NCBI GenBank assembly: GCA_030762175.1
Contig: CM060833.1
Location: forward strand, 9,684,501 to 9,748,500
Length of the DNA stretch: 64,000 bases
Origin: Metallyticus violacea
Taxonomy: Eukaryota > Arthropoda > Insecta > Mantodea > Metallyticidae
Direction of reading: 5' to 3'
The stretch's first letter is position 1. Each line of letters starts with the position of its first letter. This document shows, in pieces, positions 11,781 through 23,799 of this stretch. The notes below the pieces were generated by a model. That model made no database searches and was not told the origin of the DNA. It worked only from the letters and a program-made list of their open reading frames with translations. Made by a program: the position numbers and the translations under genes.

Positions 11781-12687
11781 TTTTAAGGAGTAATTATCTC
11801 ACAGTGGAGAAACTTGGGTGGTGGTCGAGGTATATAGAATCAGATAAGAGAGGTTGGTGCTTCCATGTTTTTTTTCAAGTCTTGTTCTTTAAGAATTTGC
11901 AGCCATTGCTATCTGCGAAAGGTTTGACAATACAAAGTCACGGACTCCGTACCACCTTTTTCCTCCCACAGTCAAGAGGTGGGGTGTTGCTACGGTTCGA
12001 TGGCATTAGCACGTGCGAGCAAGGGTATTGCTTCTCTGAAGGTAAAAAAAAAGGAAGCAAAGTGTAGCAAATCTCAGCTGGTGAATTATATTCCCAGCAA
12101 CAGAAGCTTTTTGTGATGTCGTGAGTAAGAAACGCAATTTATTCAGTTGCACGTCTAATTTTAATCTCATTTCTGACTTCTTTGACCTTTCTACAACACT
12201 TGTCAAGGCTGTCTTGACGGATACTTTGTAAGATGTATAAGAAAATATCATCTCATCTGTGAGCGTCGACTGTAAAAATAAGTAAATTTATATCCTTGTG
12301 TTATAACAGCGTCCTCTCCCGAATGAACTCGATAAAACATCTCTCTGCAAATGCGTTTCCTGCCATGATTTGTTGTTCTGGGTCGGTCGCTATAAATATG
12401 TAACCGTTGAGAGGCGATGACTAATGTGCCTCCAGTGGGTATTAGAAGCGTTCATCGGCAAGCTTTTCGCAAATTTGTGCTAACCTTAATTTCCATTACA
12501 TGTATACATATATAAAGTTAGTCAAACATATCTCTCGGGTTTAAAAAAAACAATACACATTGACTATTAACCTCATTTTCACACAACTTCTTCAGAGAGA
12601 CAAAAATATTACTTCCAATAATTTTTACGAAATAAACATTTTTGCCACCAAGTAATCCATAGTTGGACCACTACATCTAAACAAGGA
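11781..12687. other. No recognisable gene
   Basis: The longest frame here (11678-12067) starts inside R4 and gives a protein I do not recognise. No splice or promoter evidence was seen. Confidence 0.3.
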
Positions 12688-13895
12688 AAATTAACGCAAC
12701 TGGCAACAGTAGACCTTAAGCTATCAAATATGCATAAGCGCAAGTTTAAACTTGCATAGTCACTGTCGTACAGTCTGTTGAGCTCAGTACTGTGTCATAG
12801 CTGGTGAAAAATCATGAATATTTCTAAAGAAAACTTTACATTCTACATTTTCACACGCTATAAGCAGGTGATAGAGCGAGGACTTGGTAGCTGTTCGTGG
12901 TGATCAAGTGTGTTCATTTGATATCATTGCAAGATGTATTGGATCATTTGAAGAAAGGCGAGAGACTTGGAAAGGCAACCCTCGCTCTGGCCGGCCTCCG
13001 GAAGCTGTGAACGAGAGAACAATTCAAAGAGTGGAGGAAAATCGACATATTACTGTTGAAATGCTAAGTATCAGTGTTGGCAACATTGACAGTATACTCC
13101 ATAAACATTTATAGCTGCAAAAAATCTGTGTGAAAGGGGTTCCACATTCCCTGACCAATGAAGAGAAGAAGAGGAGAAAGGAAGGTGCAAGGAAACTGCT
13201 GAGCATGTTTCCACTAAATGGTTCTAAACATTTGACAGATGTATGTACTGGAGATGAAATGTATTTTTATTACTATACCTCCTAAATAAAGCTCAGAGCT
13301 GCATGTGGGTAAATGAGAATGCTCAAGACCAGTTGTTCTTCCGCAAGATTTTCGTTCTTGCTGTTTTCTTCAACTATGAAGGACCATTAGTTGTTGACTG
13401 TGTGCCGGAAGGAATGACAAGAAATGGAGAATACTATGACACTTATATTTTGGATTCTTTATTTGAAGAGCTGAGGCGGCTGCGTCCAAAGACAGGAAGA
13501 AACATTAAGGCTGTTGCTTTTGCATACATCTCCCCACAAAACAGTTGCAAATTTGGGAAAACTGATGTCGCCAAAGTGCAGTTGCTGGGTCTGTACACTT
13601 CAGCCCTGACCTTGCACCTCGCGACTTCTGGTTGTTTCCTCAAGTGAAATCTTACATTGTTGGAAAATCTTTTAAACGAGTGCAGGATCTTGCTCAAGCT
13701 ATAAATTCAGCTCTGTTGGCAATATCTCAGTCCGAGTACCGCAGTACTTTTGACAAATAATTGCACTGTCTACAACTGTGTGTGGAGAGAGACGGAAAGA
13801 ATTTGAAGAATTGTGAAGATAAATTTTGGAATTTAGTCATTAGCTTGGACTTTAAAGTACATTTGCAAAAAATTTTTGAATATCCCTTGTTTCGC
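12688..13895 (+). mobile_element. Mariner fossil, mar-2 family, near full length
   Basis: The broken transposase begins 'MNISKENFTFYIFTRYK', continues through 'GNPRSGRPPEAVNERT' (GRP linker of the bipartite DNA-binding domain), then catalytic-domain pieces 'VLAVFFNYEGPLVVD', 'NGEYYDTYI', 'DLAPRDFWLF'-like, and C-terminus 'YRSTFDKWLH'-like. Frameshifts and stops separate all parts. Related pieces lie at 30065-30262 (3' end) and 43737-43992 (5' end, minus). Confidence 0.75.
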
Positions 13896-14194
13896 TGCCT
13901 GTCGACATGGCTTTCATTCACATCGAGAACCAAAGGCAGTTTTACGCACCATCGTGGCACTAAAGAACTTATGGTGCCGCAGAAACTTTTTTGGAGATTT
14001 CTTTGAAGTCATACTAATTGTAGCTCCTTCAAGACCTGACACCTGCGATTATCGTCGATGGCAAATCTTCTCAGGGATTTGTAGAAACATTTTGCTACTG
14101 TTGCCTGTTCACTGATACTTCTATGCTAATGTAAATATAACCAAGTGTGATGCCTGATACATTTGAACTTTGTTAAGCTAATGACAATTGGTAA
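13896..14194. other. Unassigned spacer
   Basis: Open in two frames but unrecognised; it lies between two mariner remnants. Confidence 0.25.
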
Positions 14195-14350
14195 ACGTGT
14201 TCTTGTAACGGTTTTGTTCAGATTTCTGCCCAGATACAAACTGAGCTGGAGAAAGTTCATGGGTAATCTGCACCAGCACTCAAGACCATTTATTCGTGGA
14301 ACAATGAACTGAAACGTGGTCGTACGAGCACCGCAGATGCTGTGGGACAT
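14195..14350 (+). mobile_element. Mariner N-terminal fragment
   Basis: Reads 'TELEKVHG.SAPALKTIYSW' and 'ELKRGRTSTADA', the second helix-turn-helix and linker of a mariner transposase. The catalytic domain is absent. Confidence 0.55.
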
Positions 14351-14525
14351 CTTTGCAGCCTCCGTTCATTCACAGCATCATCATTGAAGGCCTGGGATAT
14401 TTTTTGCACCAAGCAGTGACTCTTGTTTTCCAGACAAATTCATAGATCATGCAAGCTCATATAATCATCTTCGAGGTGCTCATGTTTGACTAACACTAAG
14501 ACTGCTAAATTTCCATGAAACGGAT
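14351..14525 (-). mobile_element. Mariner N-terminal fragment, antisense
   Basis: The minus strand resembles the segment at 34480-34870, including the 'AFDADAVNER'-type stretch preceded by 'TNTLKTI'-like residues. It abuts the previous plus-strand fragment, so two mariner remnants meet here. Confidence 0.4.
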
Positions 14526-14621
14526 GTTAAGCGCAACCATTGTTGCTATGAGTGATTCGCGTAACGGCTTTAGACACTTTAGCCAAATGGGATGTTCAAT
14601 TAATAGGTAACAGCTACATGA

Positions 14622-14637
14622 CTACTACTACAACTAT

Positions 14638-14727
<90 letters not shown>

Positions 14728-14748
14728 CACTACCACTACCCCTACTAG
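14622..14748 (+). repeat. (ACT)n microsatellite
   Basis: About 125 bp of ACT repeats with a few AAT, ACC and CCT interruptions. It creates a spurious poly-threonine frame. Confidence 0.95.
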
Positions 14749-15033
14749 GTTTTCAAGGTATCAACTGTCATAGTCAGTCGCTTGTCAGAGAGAACATTTT
14801 TCATCATGTAAAAAGAACGTTCTACTTCCACTGAAGTGATTGGAGTATATTTACAACAAGCTATTTCGGAAGGACTCATACCAGTTACAACAAAACATTC
14901 ACATTGGCAACAAAAGCCAAAATTCGCAAAATGAAACTGGCCCTACTGACCCCAAATGTACGAAAACATGTTCCTTTCTATCTGACTCTACCCAGATAGA
15001 AAAGTCATTTTGTCTAAATTCCGGGCTCTGATA
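14749..15033 (+). repeat. Dispersed repeat R2, copy a (internally deleted)
   Basis: Shares 'AAGGTATCAACTGTCATAGT', 'CTTCCACTGAAGTGATTGGA', 'GACCCCAAATGTA' and the terminal 'AATTCCGGGCTCTG' with 37652-38655 and 47425-48362, but lacks the central several hundred bases. It begins immediately after the ACT array. Confidence 0.65.
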
Positions 15034-15377
15034 ATTACAAATAATATTAGTAATGATGCATTTAAAGAAATCGTAATTTATGAAAGTTATTTTGCATTAT
15101 TGTTATATATGTGCTTCTAAGTTACAACATTGATTAACTGTTCCGTTTAAAGGTTTTATATGGTTGTGATTTACAACTTGCGTATAGAGGCAGCCAAGAC
15201 TTCTGAAATTTATATAGCATTACAAGTACTAATTCCCAAGAATGTTAAGAGCGTCCATAAATAAAATAAAAACTCAAGAATGTTTTTAAAAGTATAAAAA
15301 ATGACCGTTAACTGTTGTGTAAAACAATAGGAGTTTATTTACTGGTCATGCTTTGATAAGTGTGTAATAAGTATGTA
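15034..15377. other. No recognisable gene
   Basis: AT-rich spacer. Confidence 0.35.
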
Positions 15378-16236
15378 CCGAGGGTGCCAAAAATGTACAC
15401 ACACTTTCACAGTAGATATCTATTTAATATATTTCAATGTTGGACCGAAAAACAACAGTAATGTGTAGTATGATGTTCTGTAAACAGATGTGACTCACAT
15501 ACATTATGATAGCGTTGCTACGTGACAGGTAAATCAACAATGAATAAATGAAGCCAAGGTTATCGTATGATGTTCTGCAAACAGGTGTGACGCACATTAC
15601 ATTATGCTAGCATTGCTACAACAAAATGGAGCCAAGATTATCGTTTGAACAGTGATGTGGGTTGTCATCTAGCGGTCTAATTGGACCATTCTTTTTTTAA
15701 AGAAACCATAACTGGCCCAGTGTTACTGAACATGATACGCACACACGTCTTACCCGCCATTCATACACTCTATGGAAATAAAGAATTTTACTTCCATCAA
15801 GATGGTGTACCGCCACATTACCATCGAGATGTCCGTATCTTGATGACAATCTTCAAGGCACTGGATAGGACGAAGAGATCCGATTGAGCTTCCACCGCGT
15901 TCTCCAGATCTAACTCCGTTGGACTTCTACCTATGGGGAACTCTTAAGGATGTTGTATACCGTAGAAAACCAGCTACACTGGCAGCACTTCGGGAAGACA
16001 TTGAAACGGCATGTGCTGCAATCGCTGAGGACACTTTCGCAAACGTTGCTCAATCAGTAGTTCAACGTACACAGAAGTGTATCGACGCCGATTGTGGGCA
16101 TTTTGAGCAACTGTTGTAACTGTAAAAGTCTAAGATGATTAGTGCTCATCATTTTCTGTTTGTGTGAATTTAATTTTGTTATGTTAATACAGTTTTTCTT
16201 TGTTTGAAGTGTGTATTCATTTTTTGGCACCCACTG
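15378..16236 (+). mobile_element. DD41D mariner, internally deleted, copy 1
   Basis: TA-bounded (15376-15377 and 16237-16238) with inverted ends 'GGGTGCCAAAAAATG'. At 859 bp it is clearly shorter than a 1.3-kb autonomous element. The retained catalytic part reads 'FYFHQDGVPPHYHRDVR', then after a frameshift 'IGRRDPIELPPRSPDLTPLD'. The spacing from the Asp in 'HQD' to that in 'PLD' is about 41 residues, the DD41D (rosa-like) arrangement. The C-terminal 66 codons are intact to 'GHFEQLL'. The 5' UTR contains an approximately 85-bp imperfect tandem duplication shared with copy 2. Confidence 0.82.
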
Positions 16237-16509
16237 TATTTACGCTGGCATGGAAATTTTTAGTATCATCTCAAGCATTTTTGTAACTGGCAAATCGAGT
16301 TCAACGTAAGCATGGAAGTTTTGAAGCTGTACTGGGCGTCAGTTTTATGAGATTAGCAGGTTTCAACTAAACTGACTTATCGATTAAAACTAATCGCAGC
16401 TAATGAGTCGAGGTTTGATGATATCAGTTATATTCTTGAAAGTAATGCCCGTCAACAATGCAACCTTGCATGTTCGAAATCGCATGAAAAAACCTTTAAG
16501 TGGCGCTAG
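16237..16509. other. No recognisable gene
   Basis: Spacer between the DD41D mariner and the LINE 3' end. Confidence 0.3.
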
Positions 16510-16782
16510 GGATTGTATGTATGTATTTATTAACTGCGATTGTGCTTGTATTCGGTGACAGTGAAGAATAACGAAAATACAATCATTATTAACAGCTAAC
16601 TACTTACAAGAAAGCAATTAATTTAATAAGTGCTAACCAAGATTTTAATAAATCTACTTTAAATATGTGTCGAATAAATTTTACACATAATTTCATGCCA
16701 GCTGACAGTTCACCTAACTAAAAACATATCAGCCAATTTAAATAAGTCAAACCAATTGAGTACATAACTTAATTTTACACCC

Positions 16783-17372
16783 CCACAGGTGCCCAAGGTC
16801 GTAAAGCGCGGGCACATGAGGGGCAGGTCTGGGGTTCGATTCCCACCAGGGCCGTTCTCGCTGACAGAGGTTTTTCCAGATTTTCCCCAGTCCTCATAAA
16901 TGGCAAATGCTGAGTAGGCACTTTTAACCTAAACCTGGAACGTTTCCTTCCTTTAAAATAAAAAAATTCCTTTTCAAGTTTATCATTTCACCTTATGTAT
17001 CACCGCCACGGGTGGCCGAGGTCGTTAAGGCACGGACTCGTGAGCGGGAGGTCTGCGGTTCGAATCCCGCCAGGATCGTCCTCCCTGACTGGGGTTTTTT
17101 CCAGGTTTTCCTCAGTCTTCATAACTGGCAAATGCCGGGGAGGTACCTAAACTTAGGCCTGGAACGCTTCCTTCCTTAAAAAAAAATATACCCTTTCCCA
17201 ATTTATCATTTCATGTCATGTATCATCAGTGTCCACCGCCTGTGGTGCCTCAGTAGTGAAAACGGGCGTTAAACACTACCCAAAAAAAAAAAAAAAACCT
17301 TATGTATCATCAGTGTCCACCGCCTGTGATGCCTCAGTAGTTAAAATGGTTGTTAAACAATATTAAAAAAAT
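16783..17372 (+). mobile_element. SINE1 copy interrupted by a second SINE1
   Basis: The outer copy runs from its tRNA-like head (B box 'GGTTCGATTCC') to 17002. It is then interrupted by the younger SINE1 at 17003-17297 and resumes with 'CAGTGTCCACCGCCTGTGAT' to the terminal 'TGTTAAACAATATT'. Confidence 0.88.
17003..17297 (+). mobile_element. Nested SINE1 with 12-bp target duplication
   Basis: Complete and little decayed. A box 'TGGCCGAGGTCGTTAAGG', B box 'GGTTCGAATCC', body, 3' end 'GGGCGTTAAACACTA', then a 15-A tail. 'CCTTATGTATCA' is duplicated at 16991-17002 and 17298-17309. It is the best reference copy for the SINE1 consensus here, and its A/B boxes would form an internal pol III promoter. 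Confidence 0.94.
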
Positions 17373-17683
17373 TAATTTTATATGTCAATTAGTATTACTC
17401 ATTAATTAATTAATTAAATATGTTAAAGTTTCAATGCAATTAAACATCAAACTAGTTAAATATGTCAACTTAATTTTACTACATACTAACTTAATTAAAT
17501 ACATTTATGAAATATAATTCAACATATTTACACCTAAACACTTATCATCTTTAAATATAAACCAATTAGGGCAAGCTAATCAATTAAATATAACAAAGAG
17601 TTAAACAATTGATTAAGTAGTTCGGAAAAATCTTAAATTTAACACTAATTACGTTCTTGTCTACTTATATCAATGAAATATTT

Positions 17684-18225
17684 CTACACATATAATTTCA
17701 GGTTACTTTTAAATCTTGTCAGAGAAGGACAACTCCCAAAGACAACTGCAAGTAATTCATTCCAGTTTATTTACGAAACAGAATTTACCAACATGTGTTT
17801 TATGTTGCCTACAATTAATTTTAAAACTATGATCCTTCCTAGCAGAGTATGTTAATTTTTCTAACGTGGTTTTGATATCTCTACATACATTTTGTTCTGC
17901 ATACTCTTTGTATAATGACGTTATACTCTCTTTTTTTACGTCTCTCCGCTAATGATTCCCATCCTAATGCTTTGACATTTTCGTTCCCATGTTATTTTTT
18001 ACCTTTTACGAATTTTGGGGCTCTATGCTCGATTTTTCCCAGGATATTTATTTGATATATCCTGTATGGGCCCCAAAAAGCTGGTCCATACTCCATTAAG
18101 GGCTGAAATAATTATAAATAAGTTATTTCCTTTGATTTGGATCTTTTTTTTAATATTTTCATAACAAAGTTTAACCCGTCCCATGCTTTCCTCGTTTGTG
18201 ACGAGTACGTAGAAAAAAGTATTGT
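17684..18225 (-). pseudogene. LINE reverse-transcriptase C-terminal pseudogene
   Basis: The minus strand reads 'KAWDGLNFVMKILKK', 'LMEYGPAFWGPYRIYQIN', 'WESLAERRKK', 'GRIIVLKLIVGNIKHMLVN' and 'WNELLAVVFGS', the conserved post-catalytic block of CR1/jockey-clade reverse transcriptases in insects. Frames shift several times. The stop at 17684-17686 ends the protein. Confidence 0.78.
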
Positions 18226-18566
18226 TTTAGGCAGACGTATATGAAAGTTGAGATGGTAGTGATGCACATTTGGCAAACGAATGAGATACTGCCGCTTTAC
18301 AGTAAGAATTCTTAAATTTTCAAAGATTAATCATTGCTTCATCTCAAACATTTTTTGACAATGCTGTGGTAAATTTTGTTTTCAAAAACGTGGTTCATGA
18401 TTTTTTTTTTTTTAATCATGGCACTGTAGCCGATTTTGCCAGATGGACATTCAAGAGATTTTGTAGTCTCAGGCATTCATCTCAATAACCAAATGCATCT
18501 CCTAGGAAACGAATCCGTCCAGGAAGGGGAAGCCCAAACAGTACGTTAAACTACGGCTGTTGTCTC
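18226..18566. other. No recognisable gene
   Basis: May still include decayed LINE sequence; nothing readable. Confidence 0.3.
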
Positions 18567-18660
18567 GTGAACCATTATCCATCTTGGAAGGGAGATTCTA
18601 ATACAACCAACGTATTCTGCATTGCACCATCAGATTATACTTTTAGGAAATGCTGAAGGA
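18567..18660 (+). mobile_element. Half copy of foldback MITE
   Basis: 'GTGAACCATTATCCATCTTGG' and following bases match one arm of the MITE at 33311-33681. The loop and second arm are absent. Confidence 0.55.
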
Positions 18661-18724
18661 ATGTAACTACAGTAGTTGTATCCATGAAAATTATGCGTTA
18701 ACTTGGGAAATCGGCTCCTGAAAT

Positions 18725-18965
18725 ATTAAACAGCTCCAGAAAACATACGGTGATGTTGCAATGTTTGGAGTGGTAAGAGCGCTTCAAAAGTGGAAGAAAC
18801 ACCTTCAGGCATCAACCGCAAAAATGTTGAAAAAGTGCGGGAAATTGTTCACGAGAGTTAAAGAACATCAACGACATGGGTCAGTGCAGGCAAAGGTCTC
18901 CGTTTCAACACCTTTGACGAGATACACCGTAAAGAGCAGAAACGCTAGTGTTTTGTTGCCCTAGA
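18725..18965 (+). mobile_element. Mariner N-terminal fragment
   Basis: Reads 'QLQKTYGDVAMFGVVRALQK', then 'STAKNVEKVREIVHES', typical of the helix-turn-helix and GRP-linker region of mauritiana/SETMAR-type mariner transposases. No catalytic domain follows. Confidence 0.55.
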
Positions 18966-19146
18966 AGAAGGTGCTCATAATTAGGTGATTATTTTCCTTG
19001 TAACAGAACCAGTCTGGGAACTTTGTGATACCACCTCGTAAGTTTAACAGTGATTCACATAAATCAGTGGCGGCTCGTGGTTCCTGTAGAAGGATGGACA
19101 GGGGATGCACAAATATCGTTCTAATCTCATTCCTACACACAAGATA

Positions 19147-20185
19147 CGAGGATAGATTCATAAGTTTCCAGCCTAACCATTTTCTAGGCATGATAAAGAC
19201 AAAAATTATATTTCACTTTGTAATATAGTTACGCTTTATTGCAAAACGTTTCTCACATCTTTGAATTAACATTTCAACTCCCCCCCCCCCCAATAGTTAT
19301 AAGTTTTGTCTGCAAAATGGGCATAAACAGCATCTATCACTTCTTCCTAACACTTAAATTTCCTTCCTCGAAGGTCCTTCTTGAGTTTTGAGAAGAGGAA
19401 ATAGTCACTGGGAGCTAGATCTGGGCTGTAGGGTAGATGGTTGATCTCCTTGAAGCCACATTTCTCACAGCTTCCTTTGCAACAAGAACTGTGTGCACAG
19501 GCGCGTTGTCGTGAAGAAGGCGCACACCACCACTCAGCTTTCCTCGCCTTTTCTCTTTGATGGAAACACGTAGTCTGTGCAGTAGGCCAGCATAGTACTC
19601 CCCATTTACTGTGGTGTTCCTCTCCTTGAAGTCAATGAAGAGGATTCCTTCACAGTGCCAAAAGATTGTGTCAATGATCTTCTTGGCTGTCTGAGTGACC
19701 TTGGCCTTTAGAGGCGGTGCTTCGCCAGGTTTACTCCACTCCATTGATTCTCTTTTGGACAAAGGATCATTGTAGAGGACCATAGTTTTATCTCCAGTAA
19801 CAATGGTTTGCAGAACTTCTCTCTTGTTGCCACAGCGTCTTCATTGCTTTCTCGACCCATTCGAAAAAGTTTGGCTCATTCTTTTACGGTAGAGTTTTGG
19901 GGGCCTGCTTCCCCATATACATCGTCCAATCGCTGTTTACTTTCATTTGGAGTAAGTCCTTCTTTTGTGAAGAACTTAATAACAGATCAATCCTCCATTT
20001 TGAACATGTCACAATCTTCTACACTTAGCCATCTTTATGCAACTATATCTGAACAACTGAACACAGCGGAGCGGAAGTTATAGCTGTAATTATGTACTTA
20101 ACAGATAAGGTATGACACCAGATAAGCATTTTGTGAAGGCGATAATCCTTATCGGCTGAGGTCGGAAACTTATGAACCTACCTGC
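19147..20185 (-). mobile_element. Mariner mar-1, copy 2, internally deleted
   Basis: Starts after TA with 'CGAGGATAGATTCATAAGTT' and ends near 'AACTTATGAACCTACC' in the complement orientation. It is about 240 bp shorter than copy 1. It carries the same transposase on the minus strand. Confidence 0.87.
19213..19998 (-). pseudogene. Mariner DD34D transposase pseudogene, copy 2
   Basis: An open run of 122 codons includes 'NDPLSKRESMEWSKPGEAPP', 'GEYYAGLLHRLRVS' and 'LLHDNAPVHTVLVAKEAV', followed by a frameshift before the third Asp. The N-terminal half is shortened compared with copy 1. Start and stop are taken by alignment to copies 1 and 3. Confidence 0.82.
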
Positions 20186-20206
20186 GGTCCATATCATTTC
20201 ACTTCC

Positions 20207-20811
20207 AAACTAACAGTTTAACTTACATGCGAAAATGAAATTTCTATAAAACGTCCCGTTTATTCATTGCCTCAAAACAGATACCCTTTTTGTAACTTTA
20301 CATTTAAGACTGTGAAAATCTACTTTTCACTATCAAACAGTGAGGAAGCCACCAACATAAAAAAAAAAAAAAACCAAAATGCTAAAGCAACCCCTAATTA
20401 GTCATGTATAGTGTTGGTAACCCATCAATAAATCTTTCCTAAGAAAAGTGAGAATACCGTGTGCTGGCTATGAGCCGTCTTCCTACTGGTCCAAGAGAAC
20501 GGAGAAATGTGCAAGAGATAGGCTAACCCACCTTGAAGGAAGACAGATATAAGTCCTTGTAAATCTTTGCTAGCCCATGAAGGTATAAGTATAAAGCGTA
20601 AAATCTTTCGGGCTGGTCCACACTGGCCCGCATGCTATCCCTACTGCAGTAGCGAATGAAGTGCCTGTGGTGAAGGATACATATAAGAACTTATGGGTTA
20701 CATATCACAGTTTTTCATGCATTTTTGTGAGAAAATGGTAAAGCATTTTCTTTCGGGGGGGGGGGGGGGGAGGCCGGGCACATGTGACCCTTATTGAAGA
20801 GCCGCCCCTTA
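20207..20811 (+). repeat. Dispersed repeat R1, copy a
   Basis: Aligns along its length with 22613-23243 (same strand), for example 'TCGTCTTCCTACTGGTCCAA' and 'AAATCCTTGTAAATCTTTG', and in part with 33062-33282 (minus). The right end is 'GACCCTTATTGAAGAGCCGC'. Its complement resembles the 'GGGCTGTTCAATAA' end of a mariner family here, which suggests a nonautonomous relative. A 16-G run lies near 20755. Confidence 0.65.
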
Positions 20812-21713
20812 CACAAATAATAATAATATACTTAGCAACATAACTTAATAAATTAACTCGATGCCCCATATAATAAACCATTTTAATAATTAAATTATCA
20901 AAGCAATTATCGGGCCATTACACTTTACAAAAACTCAACTTTAACGAATTTTAAAGACTGTTATCCTGATATGACAGCCTAACACAGCAAAACAACGAAC
21001 TTAAAAGCAACATTAAAACCTTTACAATACAATGAATAACCTTGAACGGTTTCCATAATGCCAGTTACTAGATCGGGCTAACGGTGAAGACTTCGATCTT
21101 GACAATTTTGGAAGAAAGGCTTAAACGTGTGTTACCCTCTTGGTACCGAAGTAATTTTAGCCAGCGGACAAGAGCGACCGATCATGCTAGAAAATCTTGA
21201 AAAGTTCCTTGCCTGTCCCAACTAACAGGCAGAATATCTCTGTTCTTCACTCAGTGCTGAAGAAGTTTCTTCATGTACAAGAATGATCCGCCGGTCATTC
21301 ACATTTGAGGGTCTTCACATGTACACTGTCATCTACTGAAACGCTGAGAATGTTAATTTAATGTATGATTTACATGATGTATTTATAAAACTGTTAATGC
21401 TTAATTTATTGATGAAATTTTTCAGAGGTAATTTTTTCAAGTTTTTTGGCATGTATAATCATTTTTCTGCGATTTTAGGTCATCAAAATTGTCATAATTA
21501 CAATGCCAAAGAGCGGGGTCAACGCTACTTACAAATATTGTGAAACCATATCTGTGGACAGAAATAACTACACTTTACATTGGAGAGCTGCCAAGAATTA
21601 CACTTCATGTTAAGTCATTCTCTTGTACAGCCAACTTGACCTAGGACACCTTGAAGACTTTAGAGGCAGAAAGGAAAATTACCAAATACAAAGTGATGTC
21701 TGCCCAGCTTTTA
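20812..21713. other. No recognisable gene
   Basis: No coding frame or shared repeat recognised. Confidence 0.35.
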
Positions 21714-21715
21714 TA

Positions 21716-22250
21716 AGAGGGCTGTTCAATAAACAATGGTCATAATTTTTTGGACAACATACCTATATTCATTCTCATAATTTTGATCATCTATCCCGTT
21801 GGATACAATGCACCTCTCCCAGCATTTTTGCAAAGGACATGTTGGCAACCAGAAGCCTTCGCCATTGCTTCTAATGATGCAAAATGCCTCCTTCAAGTGT
21901 TTCTTCAACTTGGGGAAAAGGAAAATTCACACGGGGCTAAATCTGAACTATAAGGGTTTTGGTGAGATATTCAGCAACCACATTTGCGATTGCGCCGTTG
22001 CATTATCGTGGTGTAGCACCCAACTTGTACGGAAATGTGGCCTTTTGCCTTGCAGAGGTTTTAGGACATCTCTGTAGTACTGTCCAGTTTCAATGTACAG
22101 GCTTGACATGCTAGTAAACCATTCCTTGAATGTCCAAAAATGAAATGACCATAACTTTCCCAGCAGAAGCAACCACTTTTTTTTTTTTTTTTTTAAGGCC
22201 ACGCACAGAACTTTGCTGTTTGCTCTCAGATCGAAATGATATAGACAATG
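21716..22250 (-). mobile_element. Mariner mar-3, copy 1, 5' truncated
   Basis: The left end is 'GGGCTGTTCAATAAACAATG' after TA. The minus strand reads 'GKLWSFHFWTFKEWFTS', 'IETGQYYRDVLKPLQGK' and 'VLHHDNATAQSQMWLLNISP', i.e. the middle of the catalytic domain with the second catalytic Asp. The N-terminal half is missing. A poly(A)/poly(T) expansion interrupts the sequence near 22180. Confidence 0.68.
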
Positions 22251-22612
22251 GGAAAGTCTCTTTTATCAAGACTTATATTCCTCCCCGACATTCTTTCATT
22301 ACTGCAATGCCGTCGTACGTTTGTGCTGTTAACTACTCTTTATATGGCGCTCTTCTAATTCAGATGTTAAAGTAGTACGCCTTAAGCCTTCTGCAGTCAA
22401 ATCAGAAGCTGGAATGAGTTTTGTGAATCTTTGAAACGTTTTACCCCCATTGATGTATCGTAATATTACAACACAGTGTGACATGCATGCAGTACCTGTC
22501 GTTTCGTCGGCCTGTACATAAACAAACCTTTATCTATTTCTTTTCTAACCTCATTCATATAGACAAGATAATTTCTCACTTTACACGCAGTCAGCGAAGA
22601 TATTTATTTTTT

Positions 22613-23243
22613 CAAGCCAACTTAACAGTTAAACTTAGACGCGAAAATGGATTTTTTAATAAAGCGTGTGCTTTATTCATTCTCATAAACAGATGTGCTG
22701 TTTTGTAACTTAAGTTACTTAACTTAAAAGTCACCTTTCCACTGACAATCATTGAGTAAGCCACCCAATTTCAAACAAAGTGCGAAAACAACCCCTAATC
22801 AGCTATGTATGGTGTCAATAACCCCTCAACATCTGGTTCCTAAGAAAACAGAGAATACCGAGCGCTGGCTATGGGTCGTCTTCCTACTGGTCCAATAGAA
22901 CGCAGACATAATCAGGACAAAAGCTAACCCATCTTGGAGGAAGATAAATATAAATCCTTGTAAATCTTTGTTGCGCATGAAGGTATAAATTTAGAGCGTA
23001 AAATGTTCCTGGGCTGGCTCCATAAACTTCTCTCTCTAACGGAAGACCCTCATGCTACCGCTACTATAGTACAGGAGAAAAGTGCTTATTGCTTAAGATA
23101 CACTTATGAACTAATCGGATATACATTGCTGTTTTAATGCAATTTTTGTTTTAAAAGTTGACCAGGAGAAGAGAAAATGGTAAATAATTATGGCATTTTC
23201 TTTGAGAGGAGGGCATTCTGACCCTTATTGAAGGGCCACCCCT
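22613..23243 (+). repeat. Dispersed repeat R1, copy b
   Basis: Second, direct-orientation copy of R1, about 2.4 kb from copy a. It ends 'GACCCTTATTGAAGGGCCAC'. Confidence 0.65.
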
Positions 23244-23500
23244 GGATGTAGCCAAGTTTCATCAGTAGTGATTACCTCTGAAATAAACTCCACATCTACC
23301 TGTAAATGATCTTTAACTGCATGCGAATATCCTTTTGTTCAGTGTTGCAATCCACTGTACACAAACACTTGTTGAAAAGAAAGTGGCACCCATTCTTCCG
23401 GCTTACAATTCGATCTTAACATCCAACAACCCAAATCTTTGATTCCAGATCGTATTCAGCTTTCATCTTGTGTGAGGATAACGTGGACACGTAAGGAAAT
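23244..23500 (-). mobile_element. Mariner fragment (VITTDETWLHP)
   Basis: The minus strand gives 'EVITTDETWLHP', the motif around the first catalytic Asp, preceded by a decayed 'TEQKDIRMQL' segment. It abuts R1 copy b. Confidence 0.5.
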
Positions 23501-23799
23501 GCCATTTCCTGGATGCATTCTACACGTGGTCCTTTGATCTTCTGTGAGCTCAACAGCTACAAAGCTACCTGACACAAAAACACTTTGGGCGCCCTGAAAC
23601 GTGTGCCTGTATTTGCGTCAAGATATACTATAGTACCGCCTTTGCCACAAAATTGTGTTGCTACGGCCCAGATGTGGACAAGTGCAGCGTTATTTGCTGC
23701 GGCGTGCTATTGAGCTCGTGGACAACGAACACAAAACATTGAAGTAGACAGTCATGGGCAAAAGTGGACATTTTGGTTTCTGTGGCTGCTTTAGACATT

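Larger units (their letters stand above)
16510..18225 (-). mobile_element. CR1/jockey-like LINE, 3' part
   Basis: Minus-strand non-LTR retrotransposon: a coding remnant (17684-18225), then a 3' UTR ending near a short 'AATACATACATACAA' tail at about 16515. SINE1 copies are inserted in the UTR (16783-17372). The UTR is very AT-rich. The 5' portion is missing. Confidence 0.72.

Noticed and set aside
14552..14773. Poly-threonine open frame
   Set aside because: Translation of the (ACT)n microsatellite.
17003..17080. Functional tRNA gene
   Set aside because: A and B boxes are present, but acceptor stem pairing and a proper anticodon loop are missing and the sequence continues into the SINE body. 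The same applies to the heads at 54445, 60812 and 61063.
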